This document shows, in pieces, positions 1 through 10,892 of a DNA stretch of 34,451 nt; positions within the stretch are counted from its first letter, which is position 1, and each line of letters opens with the position of its first letter. The stretch covers positions 40,833 to 75,283 of the forward strand of contig WELB01000360.1 in assembly GCA_009602725.1 (NCBI GenBank), read 5' to 3'. Source of the DNA: Spirogloea muscicola (taxonomy: Eukaryota; Streptophyta; Zygnematophyceae; Spirogloeales; Spirogloeaceae). Below the pieces are notes generated by a model, which saw nothing but the letters and a program-made list of their open reading frames with translations, was not told the origin of the DNA and made no database searches. A program made the translations under genes and the position numbers.

Positions 1-538
1 GGGGGGGGGGGTGGGGTTGCGAAAATTGCTCCACGAGGCGCTGTAGTGCTCGTCGGGCTGTCTTGCATCTCAAGCGGATGGGGCCAGCTCGCTCCGAAAG
101 GTGACCTCCAAGGTCACAGTTGGTGCCAAGTTGCACGGTGCTTGCAGGCAATGCGGTCCCCGCTTCTGTGGCCGCAGAGCAGGGAGCCAGCAGGGCCTCA
201 TCTCATGACTCTCGGCCTGGAGCACAAGTGCTGGAGCAGAGGCCGAAGCTGCTAGCGGAAGGTGGACAGCAGCAGCGCATGTCTGAAATTCAGGTGCAGC
301 TGAGAACCAGAAGCCCACGCCCCTTGCTCAGAGCAGACGAGGCATGTGCACCTCTCTGGTCTCTCTTGGAGGTGCATCAGTGCCGTGCCATGCCCACCTA
401 CGTGGACCATTGATGTGCTGTTACAAGGGGCGTCGCTAGCAGCACTGGCAGGCAGGTTACCCCCTTTCCGACTGGTAGCCACCCTGCAAGCTGTGCTATG
501 ACATACTATGGAAGCTTGAGTGTACTTCCGTGCAACAG
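1..538 (+). other. 5' flank with a possible upstream exon of the DUF3754 gene
   Basis: The window opens with a G homopolymer, which suggests a contig or gap edge. From about 146 (after a TTGCAG acceptor) to 295 (before CAG|GTGCAG) one + frame reads through an Ala/Ser/Gln-rich stretch ending in MSEIQ. This could be an N-terminal exon that joins in phase 0 to the exon starting at 539. It has no domain support, and no start codon can be chosen. The rest of the stretch shows nothing recognisable. Confidence 0.3.
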
Positions 539-3500
539 GTCGCTCGGGAATATGCTATTCCAATCAGCAAAGCAGAACTTGTGAAAGAATTGAAGGCTTC
601 CTTTGCGACTCCAGCGGAGGCGGAGGAGTTTGTTGCAGTGTGCATGTACGTGCTTATGCATGGCATTCGCTTCTCCAGAGGCTGGCACAGCACTTGCGTC
701 TCCATGTGCAAGTTTGCAGTCGCAGCCTCAGCCCTGATCAATGTGATTAAGCGGAGCAAGAGCTGACCAGTGCTGCAGGTCTAGTGAGCAGGATACCAGC
801 TTCAGTGGGCACCTCACATTGTTGCTGATCTCTACCCTGGGGATGCCCAACATCACAGGTGGATGGAGTCCATCATACATGGGCAGCACCTGACCATCAT
901 GGAGGAGTTGCGGACTGACTATGAGATCACCCACAAGCCTCTTCACTCCCTTCCATCAAGGCACTCCTCATCAGTCCTTCGGGACCTTCTGGTGTACTTC
1001 AAGGATGCCATCTTTGGTGACGAGGTCGATACAGAGACTTCAAAGAGCATGGCAAGCTCCATAGACAATCTGACGGCTGCAGCTAGCATCCTTCCTGGAA
1101 TCCCTAGTGCTGGTAGCAGGACTGAGGTGGCTGGAGCGGACAGCAACGACAAGGAAGGTGCAAACACGGGGGCTGCGAATCTGTTAACCACTGGTCCCAG
1201 CACTCTGAGAGGCAGGATAAGGGAGGCAGCAAAGCTTGCCAGGAAGGGTCTGAGCTTGCGAGCGATTGTTGGGCGTTTGAATGGCTCAGGAAGACCAGAG
1301 GACGACAATGGCCCTGACGAGGTGGACCTCCCTGAGGACTTGGACTCTGATGCCAGACAGGTGACCAGGACTTTGTCAAGCTCAGGCAAAAACGCCAGCA
1401 TTGCTGAGCAGGAGGAGAATTTAAGGGTCCAATTGCAGGCTCAGATTGATAGGCTCGGTGATTTGGCCGTGCTCAAGGCAAGAGGGCAGCCCATTCAGGG
1501 CAAAACTGGGCAATCAGCAGTGTCTTCAGATGTAGAAGGTGCCGTCAGACCACAGCTCATGGAGGGGAGCAGCTCCCGTGAGCTTCCAGACGGATCTCAG
1601 CAAGGAAGGCACCATGCAACACCACAGCCACAAGGAGGGGTGTCTGCAATATCGCCTGATTCTCTGCAGGCTACTGGGTTGGGCATAGAGGACGGGAGCA
1701 ATGCCAAGGAACGAGTCAGGCAAAGCAGACCCCATGGGCAAGACATGCAGGGAAGCAACACGGGACCCTCACCAGACGGTAGAAAGGAGAATGTGACAGA
1801 AGAGGAAAGTCAGCAAATATTTGGCGAGCTTAGTCAAATCATATCTGATATTGGTGACCTAGTGGGAGCTGCGCAAGAGGCCGCTTCTGATGACGAAGAG
1901 GTTGAGGTTGACCCAAGGTAAGCTGCAAATTGACAATTATGAATCTGACATCCTGGTACATGCTAATTTGTAGAGGTTCCTTGGACCTTCTGTCACTCTG
2001 CTCTTTAAGTCTTCTGTCCTGCATGCAGGACTGAAGCGGCAGCGCGCTTCCAGCGTAACTTCATGCGGATGTTGAAAAGTGCACAATTTGTCGGCCTCTC
2101 TGCGCGCGACCTCCAGCTCACTACAGCTCTTAACTCAGACTACCTCCTTACCCTGCCCATTGACGTTGACTGGCGCAAGGCTTCATCTTCCAATGCCATA
2201 ATTTTCAGGTCTGATGGATTTGCAAGAGCGCACAGCTTTGGCAGTCTGACTGTATGTCCCGGAGTTGTGTGCCTCGCCGCAATAGTGGGCTGCACAGCGC
2301 AGCTAGACTACTAGACAGTATTCACTACCTTTGCAACACCGAGAGCTGAGAATAGCTTATACTGACTCGATGGTTTCTACCATGTGCCAAGTCATGTTGA
2401 CAAAAGCACAACCCCCTGAGCTGTGCTCTTTGCTGCTTCTCTCTATGTCGGGCTCCATGGTCCCAGGGATAGTGATTCTTTGACTTTCTGCTTACTTGGC
2501 TTCTTTTGCTGAACTTCTGTCTCTAAGATTCTCCAGTTGTTGGTGCCCTTCTCATGAAGGCTACTCTGTTACTGAGCAGACGGGGCTACACCACGCAAAG
2601 AGAGGAAGGACGACTTTTTGGAGCAAAGGTGGACTTTCTGCAAGCCATATTACTCCAGAAGGGCCTTAATCTTGCCACAGGACCTGTCTTGCAGGCCTTG
2701 AAGTGGCTCAGTCAGGTGCACAAACAAAGCCCTGGCTTGACATCCTCGATGTTGCTTGAGCAGTCCAGTTTCTTTACTCTGGCTTCTCATCCCATCCTGA
2801 AATAAGCTACTGCTTCTAAGACTCTTGAGCAGGACACTCCAGAGCATGATTTGACCAATCAATCTCTTTGTGGGTCGTTGCCTGCCGTGAGGGCTGTCTG
2901 TGTGCCCTCCAGTTTGTAGCGTTTGCTCCCTCTTGAGGTACTGACGTTGACTTCTGACCATCATCTCCAACAGAGGTGGAAAAGGCTTCAATCCAACAAG
3001 GAGGTGCAGCCATATGTTGACAACGTGAGGAATTGGCTCCAAGAACCGCTAAGACCAGGAGACGACGAACATATGCCGCCAGATAGATCTGCGGTGCAGA
3101 AGAGATGGCCTTTGTTGCACAGAGGTGATTTCTTAGAGGATAGTCACGTTAAGTCAGCCGTGGACCAAAGAGTACGTAGTCGGTCATGATACTGGGTGCC
3201 TGCCTCTTGAGGAGCCTCTTGCTGCCGAGCGATCCGCTGCCTTAGTCTTTCTATGACATGCATTGACATCAGAATGGTGCTGCTGCTTGATGGACAGCAA
3301 CAGGCAGTGAAGATTCTAAGGCCGCCAGCACTGAGCAGCTGCCAATATGGGAGGCAGCAAGGAAGGCGGTCCCGAGATACGAAGCAGTGCTCTCATCAGC
3401 GGGGTCAAGGGGAATCATGATCCGAAGGCTCCTTGAGCGGACTGGTCTTGTGCCTCCCTCCGAGGCTGTTGCCACATACACACCTCCGCTTCCAGCTGAC

Positions 3501-6500
3501 TTTACAAGGGACCTCCCTCCTCACCTCAGGTCTCGTCTCATGCAGTTGCCCTGTTGATCGAGTGAATGCGACAACATCATCTCCAGCTGCTTCTCACATG
3601 CATGCCTGTCTTGCTTGCGGACAACCTGTCATTGGCAAGGCTCCTGCTCGAAGCTTACATAAAAGATGGGCAGCCGGTCACATGTTCCGTGGATGTGGTG
3701 AACTTGAGCAGGCCTAGGTACGTGAAACGCATATCTATGCGAGACTTGTGGTTACCAGTACTGACGGGCTTCGACAGGCAGAGCATTTGGCAGCGCATAC
3801 GCTCCTCAGTGTCCATCTTCTTCTCCCGGTCAATACTTGTGGTAGGGGATCACATGTTTTTTCTTCCTACAACCAGATTGATGTTTGATGGCACTCGTGC
3901 TGTTTAGACCCGAGTACATCTGGCATCCCTTGTAGAATACATCAGTTGGTGAGTTTTTGCAAAGCATGAATGCATCACATCAGTGCCTCAGTGGACTGGC
4001 CAGCCATGATTCTAAGTGGTCAGCTCCTTGCTGCTCTGCTTGCTGGGTGCTCTGAGTAGGATGCAACTCATTGGTATACAGGTAGGCTTTGTCATGGCAT
4101 TCACCATGCCTCTTCAGCGCAGGCTGCTGGGTGTCATTGGACAGCTTCCAATGATAGTGGCTGTACCCCTGCTACAGGAACCAGCATTCCAGGAACTTGT
4201 ATTGCTGTACACCAAAAGCGAGGTTGAAGGCGAGGAAGGCCTGCTCCAGCTCAACACGTACCGAGATATTCCCCTCCCGGACCTGAAGGTCTCGCCCATG
4301 CTGAATTTGCTACCAAGCCCCTCAATATCCAGCGGGTGTCTTGATTGCATGTAACAACAGAAAGAAGGTTGAATGAGGATAGGCCCTAAGCCGTTGGTAA
4401 TACGTGCACATGTTAGGAGATATTCCTCTATGAGGCGACTAGTTCATACTAGATGTGAGCAGGATATGTTAAGCACTCTTTGCCCTCTCCATCACCATCC
4501 TTGATTTGCTTCGTCTAGTCAGTCATGAGTCAAGGAGCGCCTGAAGCATGCCAATGGCTCTTCTCAGATCATCTTCCCCGACAAGAAGCTTAATTTTCGA
4601 GTCCTTGACACGGTACTGTTCTCCTTAGGTGCATGCTCAGCGTTAGCTTTAGCAGCTACGATGTTGTGAGGCTTTTTGTTACAATAATGTTCTGCTAAGG
4701 CCATGTCATCGAAGCAACGACCCCTCAAAAGAGGCTAGATCTGTCGATACGAGTCAACGCGCTTCAGCTAACTGGAGCAACATTTGTTTGGAACAGCTTA
4801 GGCTTGACCTTGCCACACTTGTGGGATTGCTGGCCTTCATCATCAACTACAGATTTGATGACTTTCTAAGCTCGCCGTGAGTGTCAAGCCTTCCAATCCT
4901 GCGATGAGCACCGCAGCTTCTAGTATGGGAGGCCATTAAGGGTGATGCAGCAGGAGCATGTCATCTACAATGTAAGCCCTTGTAAATCTTAGTGCAGGAG
5001 ATGCTCAAGCAGGTCAGCTGGAATAATATGTACGCACATATCAATCTGACTGTGGAAGGTGCTTGTGCAGGTCAGCATTTGTACTCGACGTTGTTGCCAC
5101 CGTCGCTCTGTTTATTTTCCTTGCACGTTCTTTACTTGGTTACAAGCGCACATGGGATCGCTACCAGGTACAGTAACCAGCATGACATGGTCTGCTGTGA
5201 GGCAGCTTTGAAGCCTCTAGGTTGATTTTAGCACGTCAGATGTGATCTGATCCACATTGTCAAACAGGAGAAGCTCCCCTTCTCCTCATTGATTTTGCAT
5301 CGCATTGTTTGTTGCGAGACACCCATAAGTCTTTTGGGTCCGGCCCGCAAAACTAGCTGATTTTCTGACCTGTGCTGCATCTGCTCTTCGGGCTGTGTAG
5401 CTCCTAGTGAGCCGCACGCTTTATGAGAAGTCAGTTGCGAGCGGTTTTGGAGCTGTGCACTATCTCGTGGATGCATCAGAGGAACAGCAAGTACGAGCTT
5501 GTCAAGCAGGATGCACTGTTCCACATCCACCCAGAGCTTTCACTGATGCCAGGACGTGTTTAGCCTGCCCGGAGACATTCTTACACCTGGGTGGTGTGCA
5601 CTGACAATGATTGCCTGACTGCGCAGTTTAAGGAGGCTGTGCTCTGTTACGCTTTCCTGTTGCAGTCTCGCAGATCCATGGTCAGCCCGGGTTGCAACAC
5701 TCCTTCTGAAGCATGTCACAAATGCCAGTCTTCTGCCACTGTTACTGGGACAACTTCCATGCATCAACCATATGCATGGTGTCTGTCACAAGACTTCAGC
5801 GTGCTGACCGTCCTGCTGTCCCATTCTGATTTGCACAGCTTTCAAAAGATCTTGATGAGACTGCTGAGCGGTTTCTCTTTGACAAGTATCAAGTCCAAGT
5901 AAGATATCACAAGTTATAAGGAAAATATGTGGTAGGTGCTTGCAAAGCTCATGGGTGCTATTAGACTAGGCGTGGACTTTTAGTTTCAAGAGCTCAACTG
6001 GCTACAGACAGGGCAGTATTTTTGTGGGAGCACTGCCTGAGAAGAACCTGCATTTGGTTGGATTGGGTGTGCGCAGGTAGATGTACCTGTGGACGATGCA
6101 GTTCGCACGTTACTGCAACTGGGGGTTATCACTCCCTGCCCCATGCCTCATGTGTCCCCTGGCCTCAGTAAAGCAGGAAATGGTGCCGCAGCAGCCCCTT
6201 CTGGTGCTGCAGCTGGGCTCGGGCAGGACCGAAGACTGGCATTGCTAGAGGACTTGGGAACCCCAGAAGGTGGTCTTCTTCCAGCAACAGCCCAAGTCTC
6301 AAGTGCAATGGTGCAGAGCACTGCTGCACCGGCCAAGGACATGGAGGACTTGGAAGTGCCAAGCACTCTACAGCTTGATCCCCAGAGTGGGGACGCTAGC
6401 GAGGACAGCACCCAACCTGCACAGGCTTTCTCAATCAGCTCCAGTGCTGGAGCTGCGGTGGAGAAGCAAGAAATTGTGGAGGAAGACCTGGCAGGGCCTC

Positions 6501-7768
6501 AGTGGTCCGAAGGAGCATTTGCTGCCAATGTCAGCCTGGAACCCTTTCTGATAAGGACGGTGTCTGAGGAGTTGGCAGCCAAGCTGGACTCTGATTCTGA
6601 CTCCGGGAGTAGCTCAGCAGACGAGTACGAGGGCGACCGGCTGTTCCAAGAGAGAAGGCTGTTGGCCATTGCAGAGCTTGAGGGAGCCCCAGAAGGTGCC
6701 GCACCACCAGTTCCTGGTCCTTCCGGCAGTCCCTTGCTCATATCGCTCCCCAGCACCAGTGAGCCCCTGGAACAGCTGGAGCTGCCTCTGTCGCCTGCCT
6801 TCAAGCCTGCCGCAGCCCCTGTCTCGGGCTCCAATGGCAGCCCTCAAATGTCCCAGCCGCCCCTGGACAGAGCAGGAGGCGGGGTAGAGCAGGTTTGGCA
6901 TAAGCTTGATGCCTCGTCACCGGCACTGTCTGCAGCAGCAGTGGAAGCTGCCGCCGCTGCAGCTCGTGCCGTGGCAGAAGCTGCTCGAGCGCCACCAAGC
7001 GCGAAGCTGCTGGCCAAGGAGCGTGCGGCAGCAGCAGCAGCTATAGCTGAAGCAGCATCTCGTGCTGCTGTAAGTTATGCAGGGCGAGAAGGGGAGCCGA
7101 TTCTGAAGCTGCCACCCGTGAAAGAGGTGGAGGGGGCATCGTTGTTGAGTGTCTCTGCAAAGGGGTTGGACAAGAGTGCCGACAAGGGATCCGCAGGTAG
7201 TGGAGGAGGAGGCCGTACCTTACCTCCAGCAACAGCCCAGGCGGTGAGCAGGGCTGTGCTGGGTGGCGAGGATGGAGCTCGGGGTATCGCAGGTGCAGTA
7301 GCTGCGACCCAGGCCAAGGCGGAGGGCAAGGCTGCGGCTGCAGCAGCCGCAGCTGCAGCGGCATCCCAGCAATCAGGAACGGCAGTGGCGGGACGAATTG
7401 AGATGGCAGAGGGACAGGGTAAAGTGGTGGCGGGTGGCATGCCAGGCCTGGCAGGCAACAGCAAAGGACGTGGACTACGCACGCGTGACCGCTGGGCCTT
7501 TAATGAAGGCAAAAGTGTCACTGAAATTGCTCTCAAAGAGACAGCATATGCAGGGGACCAGCAGCCTGAGGCCAAGGAAGAGAGTGAGTCACCTGCTGCA
7601 GCACCAGCAGCGGCACGGCAGGTACTAGGCTCCCCTTCAGACGTGGCATCAACAGGGGCTGCGGTGGAGGAGCAGGGTGTGGTGGCTTTGCCGCTGGCTG
7701 AGGCGCGTGCTAATTTAGAGCAGCGATGGGCAGCATTGCTGCGCCGAGAATCGCCTTGGGCACGCTAA
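539..7768 (+). CDS. DUF3754 (TMEM143-like) membrane protein, multi-exon
   Basis: The function of this family is unknown; animal TMEM143 members are reported as mitochondrial membrane proteins. Exons I can place are 539-~645, ~792-1917, 2029-2208, 2580-2715, 2974-~3170, ~3309-3529, ~3580-3830, 4082-4288, 4568-4612, 4797-4876, 5071-5167, 5401-5490, 5627-5680, 5839-5898 and 6077-7768. From 4082 on, every junction keeps phase; exons before 3830 are less certain. Family hallmarks in order are AIPISKAELV, LLTLPIDVDW, RRGYTTQREEG, LLQEPAFQELVLLY, YRDIPLPDL, FPDKKLNFRVLD, two predicted membrane segments (4797-4876 and 5071-5167), LYEKSVASGFGAVHYLVD, FKEAVLCYAFLLQ and VPVDDAVRTLLQLGVI. Two oddities stand out. 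The exon at ~792-1917 inserts over 300 low-complexity residues into the domain. The last exon adds about 540 Ala/Ser/Glu-rich residues after it, ending WAALLRRESPWAR. The true N-terminus is not resolved. Confidence 0.85.
2209..2579 (+). other. Intron of the DUF3754 gene, phase 2
   Basis: The donor AG|GT follows IIF and the acceptor GAGCAG|A precedes CGGGGC. Joining them gives IIFRRGYTTQ, which fits the family. At 371 bases it is one of the longer introns in this gene; others run from about 110 to 240 bases. It contains no recognisable element. Confidence 0.8.
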
Positions 7769-8334
7769 GCAGATACGAGTCAGTGGCGAGCCCAGGAAGG
7801 CATGTCTGCAGCTGGCTGGCTGCAGATCAGGAAGGTCCTGTGTGTGTGCCCCCGTGTGGGCCCCTGTGGCTGGCCTCCCAGGGGGGCGCAGGCAAGGGAC
7901 AGTGTGCGGCAGGCAGTCTGGAGGGGCGACCCTTTCTCTACAACCCCACATTGCTGGCATGCCCCAGTCTGGCTGGCTTGGCTGGCTGCTCAAGGGCCTA
8001 CTTAGTAATCAGTGCCAAAAAGGTATTCAAGTGTACCCCAAAGTGCTTGCTCGTCGCCCTCCGACCCCCATGTTCCTTGTCATCAAGGGACAGCATTATT
8101 TGGCAGCTCTGGGTAGACCATAATTTGGAAGGGCAGGATATAATCTGCCAGCAATCCTTGTTATGATTCACCCATGCACCGCCGGCCGCTCTAAGTTAGG
8201 TGCCACACAGCCCTGATGTGCACGAATGAGAAGAGTTATCTGGATGGAGATGTGCTGCTGTAAGATGTCAGCCATTTGGGGTAGAGGGAGGGTGGATTGC
8301 TAAAGAAGAGGGATGGATTGCTAAAAAAGAGAGG
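7769..8334. other. 3' flank of the DUF3754 gene, no gene seen
   Basis: Open frames run through 7726-8166 but have no family resemblance, and the C- and G-rich composition explains them. A TGTAAG at about 8260 fits the chlorophyte polyadenylation signal TGTAA, but its distance from the stop (about 490 bases) makes the assignment weak. A short direct repeat, GGATTGCTAAA, lies near 8290-8330. Confidence 0.4.
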
Positions 8335-8500
8335 CCCTACCCCTGCATCAACCACAAGGCCTGCAGAGCAACAAGTGGGCATCGGTCAGCGACCTCTACG
8401 TGCTGATTAATAGTGACTGAGTGGGTCAGCACAGCAGGAGGAGGCTTACTTTAGTAGGTGTTCTTGCCTTTGTACTTGGCCGCACTGGCCCTCTAGTAGT
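8335..8500 (+). mobile_element. Family A non-LTR element, 3' end fragment
   Basis: Translation gives ASVSDLYVLI, then a stop and GTGGGTCAGC. This matches the C-terminus of the larger family A copies (SVSELYVLTRGY, stop, GCGGGTCA) at 24240-24290 and, inverted, at 9080-9130. The downstream TTGCCTTTGTACTTGGCC is the start of the family A 3' tail. Only the last few dozen codons and part of the tail remain. The left edge is approximate. Confidence 0.65.
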
Positions 8501-8617
8501 CAACTACACGCTTGTTTGTGCCTTACTCGTGCTCCTGACCGCCCCCTCTTCCCATCCCCCCTCGCTCTCCACCACCTCCTCCTCCTCACTCTATCTGCCA
8601 CACGCTCTCCTTTGCCC

Positions 8618-8935
8618 CTTTCCATGGCCCACGCCATGCATCTGCGTGCTGGCCGTGCTTTAGCTGCAGCCTTTAGCTATCGTCACGGGGATTGCTGTCC
8701 GCCGGCTACTATTTCTGACTTGGGGTTCCTCATTAGAGGCTGTCAAGTGATAATCCTACCGGGAATGCTTTGGGCAAGCGCTTTTCGGCCCCTTCAGACC
8801 TTGTCACTTCTTTTAGACATTGTCAATTCTTTTGGGCTGGCCTCTCAAAGTCAGTGCTGTAATGTTGGGAGAGCCACTTCTTTTTGGTCTGGCTGTCACA
8901 GCCCTCGCCCCCTATGAGAGAGCCACTTTCTTTGA
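8618..8935 (+). mobile_element. Family B non-LTR element, C-terminus plus tail, degenerate
   Basis: The frame near 8620-8745 reads MAHAMHLRAGRALAAAFSYRHGD and SDLGFLIRGC, a decayed form of the family B C-terminal block. It is followed by a doubled, diverged class 3 tail containing GACCTTGTCA, TTCTTTTGGGCTGGC and two copies of GAGAGCCACTT. The doubled tail suggests either one tail inserted in another or a local tandem duplication. Confidence 0.65.
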
Positions 8936-9009
8936 CCCTCCCCTCGCGTAGCTGCATGAGGAAGACAAGAAGAAACTGCTCGCCCTGAGAGAAGGAAATG
9001 AGTGTGTAT

Positions 9010-9790
9010 TAAGAGATGGAGGGCCTGTGTGGCTAAGTACAAAGGCAAGCACATTGACAAATGTACGTCACCTGCTGCTAAGCTGACCCGCTGAGTAACC
9101 CCGAGTCAGCACATAGAGGTTGCTAACTGATGCCCAAATCCCGGACGGCAATCGACCAGCTCCTGAGCTACCAGCTAAGGCTCGACCAGCTTTCTGATGC
9201 AAGGCATGAGCCTGAGCTCGCTCGCTGCAAGCTGACACTCGACGTCGTAAGAATGACAAGTAGGCTGCCGGCATGCCCATCTGAGCTGGAAGCATATCAT
9301 CACGTCGAGCCTATCCCAGACTTGCAATACTCTCCAGTAAGGTATGGAAGCGAGGCCCCAAGCAGCCGAAAGTGTCAATTGCCGCAGGTAGGAGGTGATC
9401 GCTGCGGGGGTAGTCAGAGTAGTGTCGGAGCAGAGAAGCTTTCTCTGCTCAGCACCTCCCACCGTGTGGCCAGCAATGTGCGTCGAAGCGGAACTCTTGA
9501 ATGCCTACGTCCCCACCACATCAACCAGGGCTCGTGGGCCTCCGCCAGGTTGTACACCCACAATGTCCAGAATGCGCCGGTGATGGCGTCCCTGGGAATC
9601 CGTGGTGATGGGCATTATGTTGCTCACGTCCACAATGGCGCGGTAGCCGGCATCGCACATCAGGTCCGCCAGGGCGTCCCGTAGGACATTATGGACGCCC
9701 ACCACCTCAGGGCCTGTGGGACACCGCAGCATGTGGGTGGCAAGGTCTTCGCCCTCCGCACAGAAGCCGCACTGACACTGAGTCACACCA
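9010..9790 (-). mobile_element. Family A non-LTR element, 5'-truncated, frameshifted
   Basis: Read on the - strand, 9786-9505 encodes a CCHC-type finger (QCGFC...HMLRC), then HNVLRDALADLMCDAGYRAIV and a PD-(D/E)XK-like block, RRILDIVGVQPGGGPRALVDVV. The frame is then broken. Pieces at 9462-9175 and 9295-9068 recover the rest, ending SVSNLYVLTRGY. The tail (reverse complement of TAAGTACAAAGGCAAGCACA near 9035) is the family A 3' UTR. The copy starts at the zinc finger, so the RT is lost. Confidence 0.8.
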
Positions 9791-9809
9791 CAATGTCAAG
9801 TGTGCGGCG

Positions 9810-10407
9810 AAAGGGGGGCTAGCAAAGCCAGCCCAAAAAAGAATGGACAATGTCCAAATCCAAGAAAACAACAAGAAACAAAGCACGTATTACTCAGTAA
9901 CCCCTGCTAAGCAGCCTCAGGTCAGAGAAGCTAGGCTCCTGGAAGTGGGTCCCCTGACCAGAGCCAGAGGCAGCAGCGAGGGCTCTGCCGGCACGCAGGT
10001 GCAGCGCGCGGGCCATAGATCTCTGCAGCGAGACGGCCAAGCGCATCCGGTACACCTGCGCTAGCGACCCGGCTGACGGAAAGTCCACTGGCTCTCCATG
10101 GAAGCGGCGGACGACGGCGTGACAGGGCGAGCTGGTTGAGCAGCTTGAGCCACGGAGCGCCCAACGCCCCATGCTTGTCAATAGCCAGCGGGAAGAAGTC
10201 GTCTTCCCGCGGATGATCAGCATATTTGAGCTCCTTAGCGAGCGGCGCAGGCGACCGCATACCCAGCCTTGATGGCACATTGGGCTGGGCGTGAGCGGTC
10301 GTATGCGTCTGTGGTCACCACGTCCAGGAAAAGACGTGGCCCGCCGGCTTGTGGGGTGGCCACAAGGTCTACGCGACGTGCGTAGAGACCGTCGGCCCTT
10401 AGCACTC
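9810..10407 (-). mobile_element. Family B non-LTR element, 5'-truncated
   Basis: On the - strand the protein begins at ADGLYARRVDLV near 10405 and continues with GGPRLFLDVVTTD, the PD-(D/E)XK-like block. A frame change follows at about 10280. It then reads AKELKYADHPREDDFFPLAID and AGSLAQVYRMRLAVSLQRS, ending LRLLSRGY at 9894. The tail at 9890-9810 has the hairpin GGGCTGGC/GCCAGCCC. Its ORF end is most like the copy ending at 21376, yet the tail looks like class 2, so ORF end and tail appear mixed between subfamilies. Confidence 0.8.
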
Positions 10408-10451
10408 CGGCTCCCTTGGACCTTGTCCATTCCTTTGGGCTGGCCTCTCCC
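10398..10451 (+). mobile_element. Class 4 element tail fragment
   Basis: This short + strand stretch carries CTTAGCACTCCGGCTCC, then TTGGACCTTGTCCATTC and GGGCTGGCCTCTCC. It matches the tail at 18575-18650, and in reverse that at 22610-22665. Here it is cut off and sits between a - strand and a + strand family B copy. Confidence 0.6.
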
Positions 10452-10885
10452 TCTTGCTCGCCAGGCCATTGACCGGCGGCCGGGTCTGCCAGGGGCGATG
10501 CCCAGCTTCAACGCCGCCGGTTCGCTCGCACAGGTCTTCCGCATGCGCCTGGCCGTATCGCTTCAACGCTCCCTTGCCCACGCCGTCCACACGCGAGCAG
10601 GCCGTGCTATGGCCGCCACCTCTGGGTCTCGGCGGAGTGCCTCTTTCCCTGCAGCGAGCTACTCAGACCTGATGTTGCTCACTCGTGGGTACTGAGCTTT
10701 CCTCTGCATCGTCTCTGTGTTCTGCAGTGTTTCGTAGTGTAGTCCTAATTCCGGCTCCTCTTTCTTTGGCTTTGGAGGACACTGTCCATTCTTTTTTGGG
10801 CTGGCTTTGCCAGCCCCTCTTCTCTATGGGCGCGCACTTCTTCTCCCAGCCACCACTTGAGCTGGCCGCGCTTGCTTCTCTCCTG
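10441..10885 (+). mobile_element. Family B non-LTR element, C-terminus with class 2 tail, abutting NFS1
   Basis: The + frame reads LARQAIDRRPGLPG, FNAAGSLAQVFRMRLAVSLQ and SYSDLMLLTRGY, with a stop at 10693-10695. The class 2 tail follows, including GGACACTGTCCATTC, the GGGCTGGC...GCCAGCCC hairpin at 10798-10820 and a terminal GAGCTGGCCGCGCTTGCTT. The terminal motif is shared with the tails at 18635-18655 and 22613-22635. The element ends within about 10 bases of the first NFS1 ATG. Confidence 0.8.
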
Positions 10886-10892
10886 AGCAAGA

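Noticed and set aside
7075-7575. Ala-rich - strand frame inside the last DUF3754 exon
   Set aside because: Antisense of poly-Ala and Gly coding; the + strand frame is longer and continuous with the domain.
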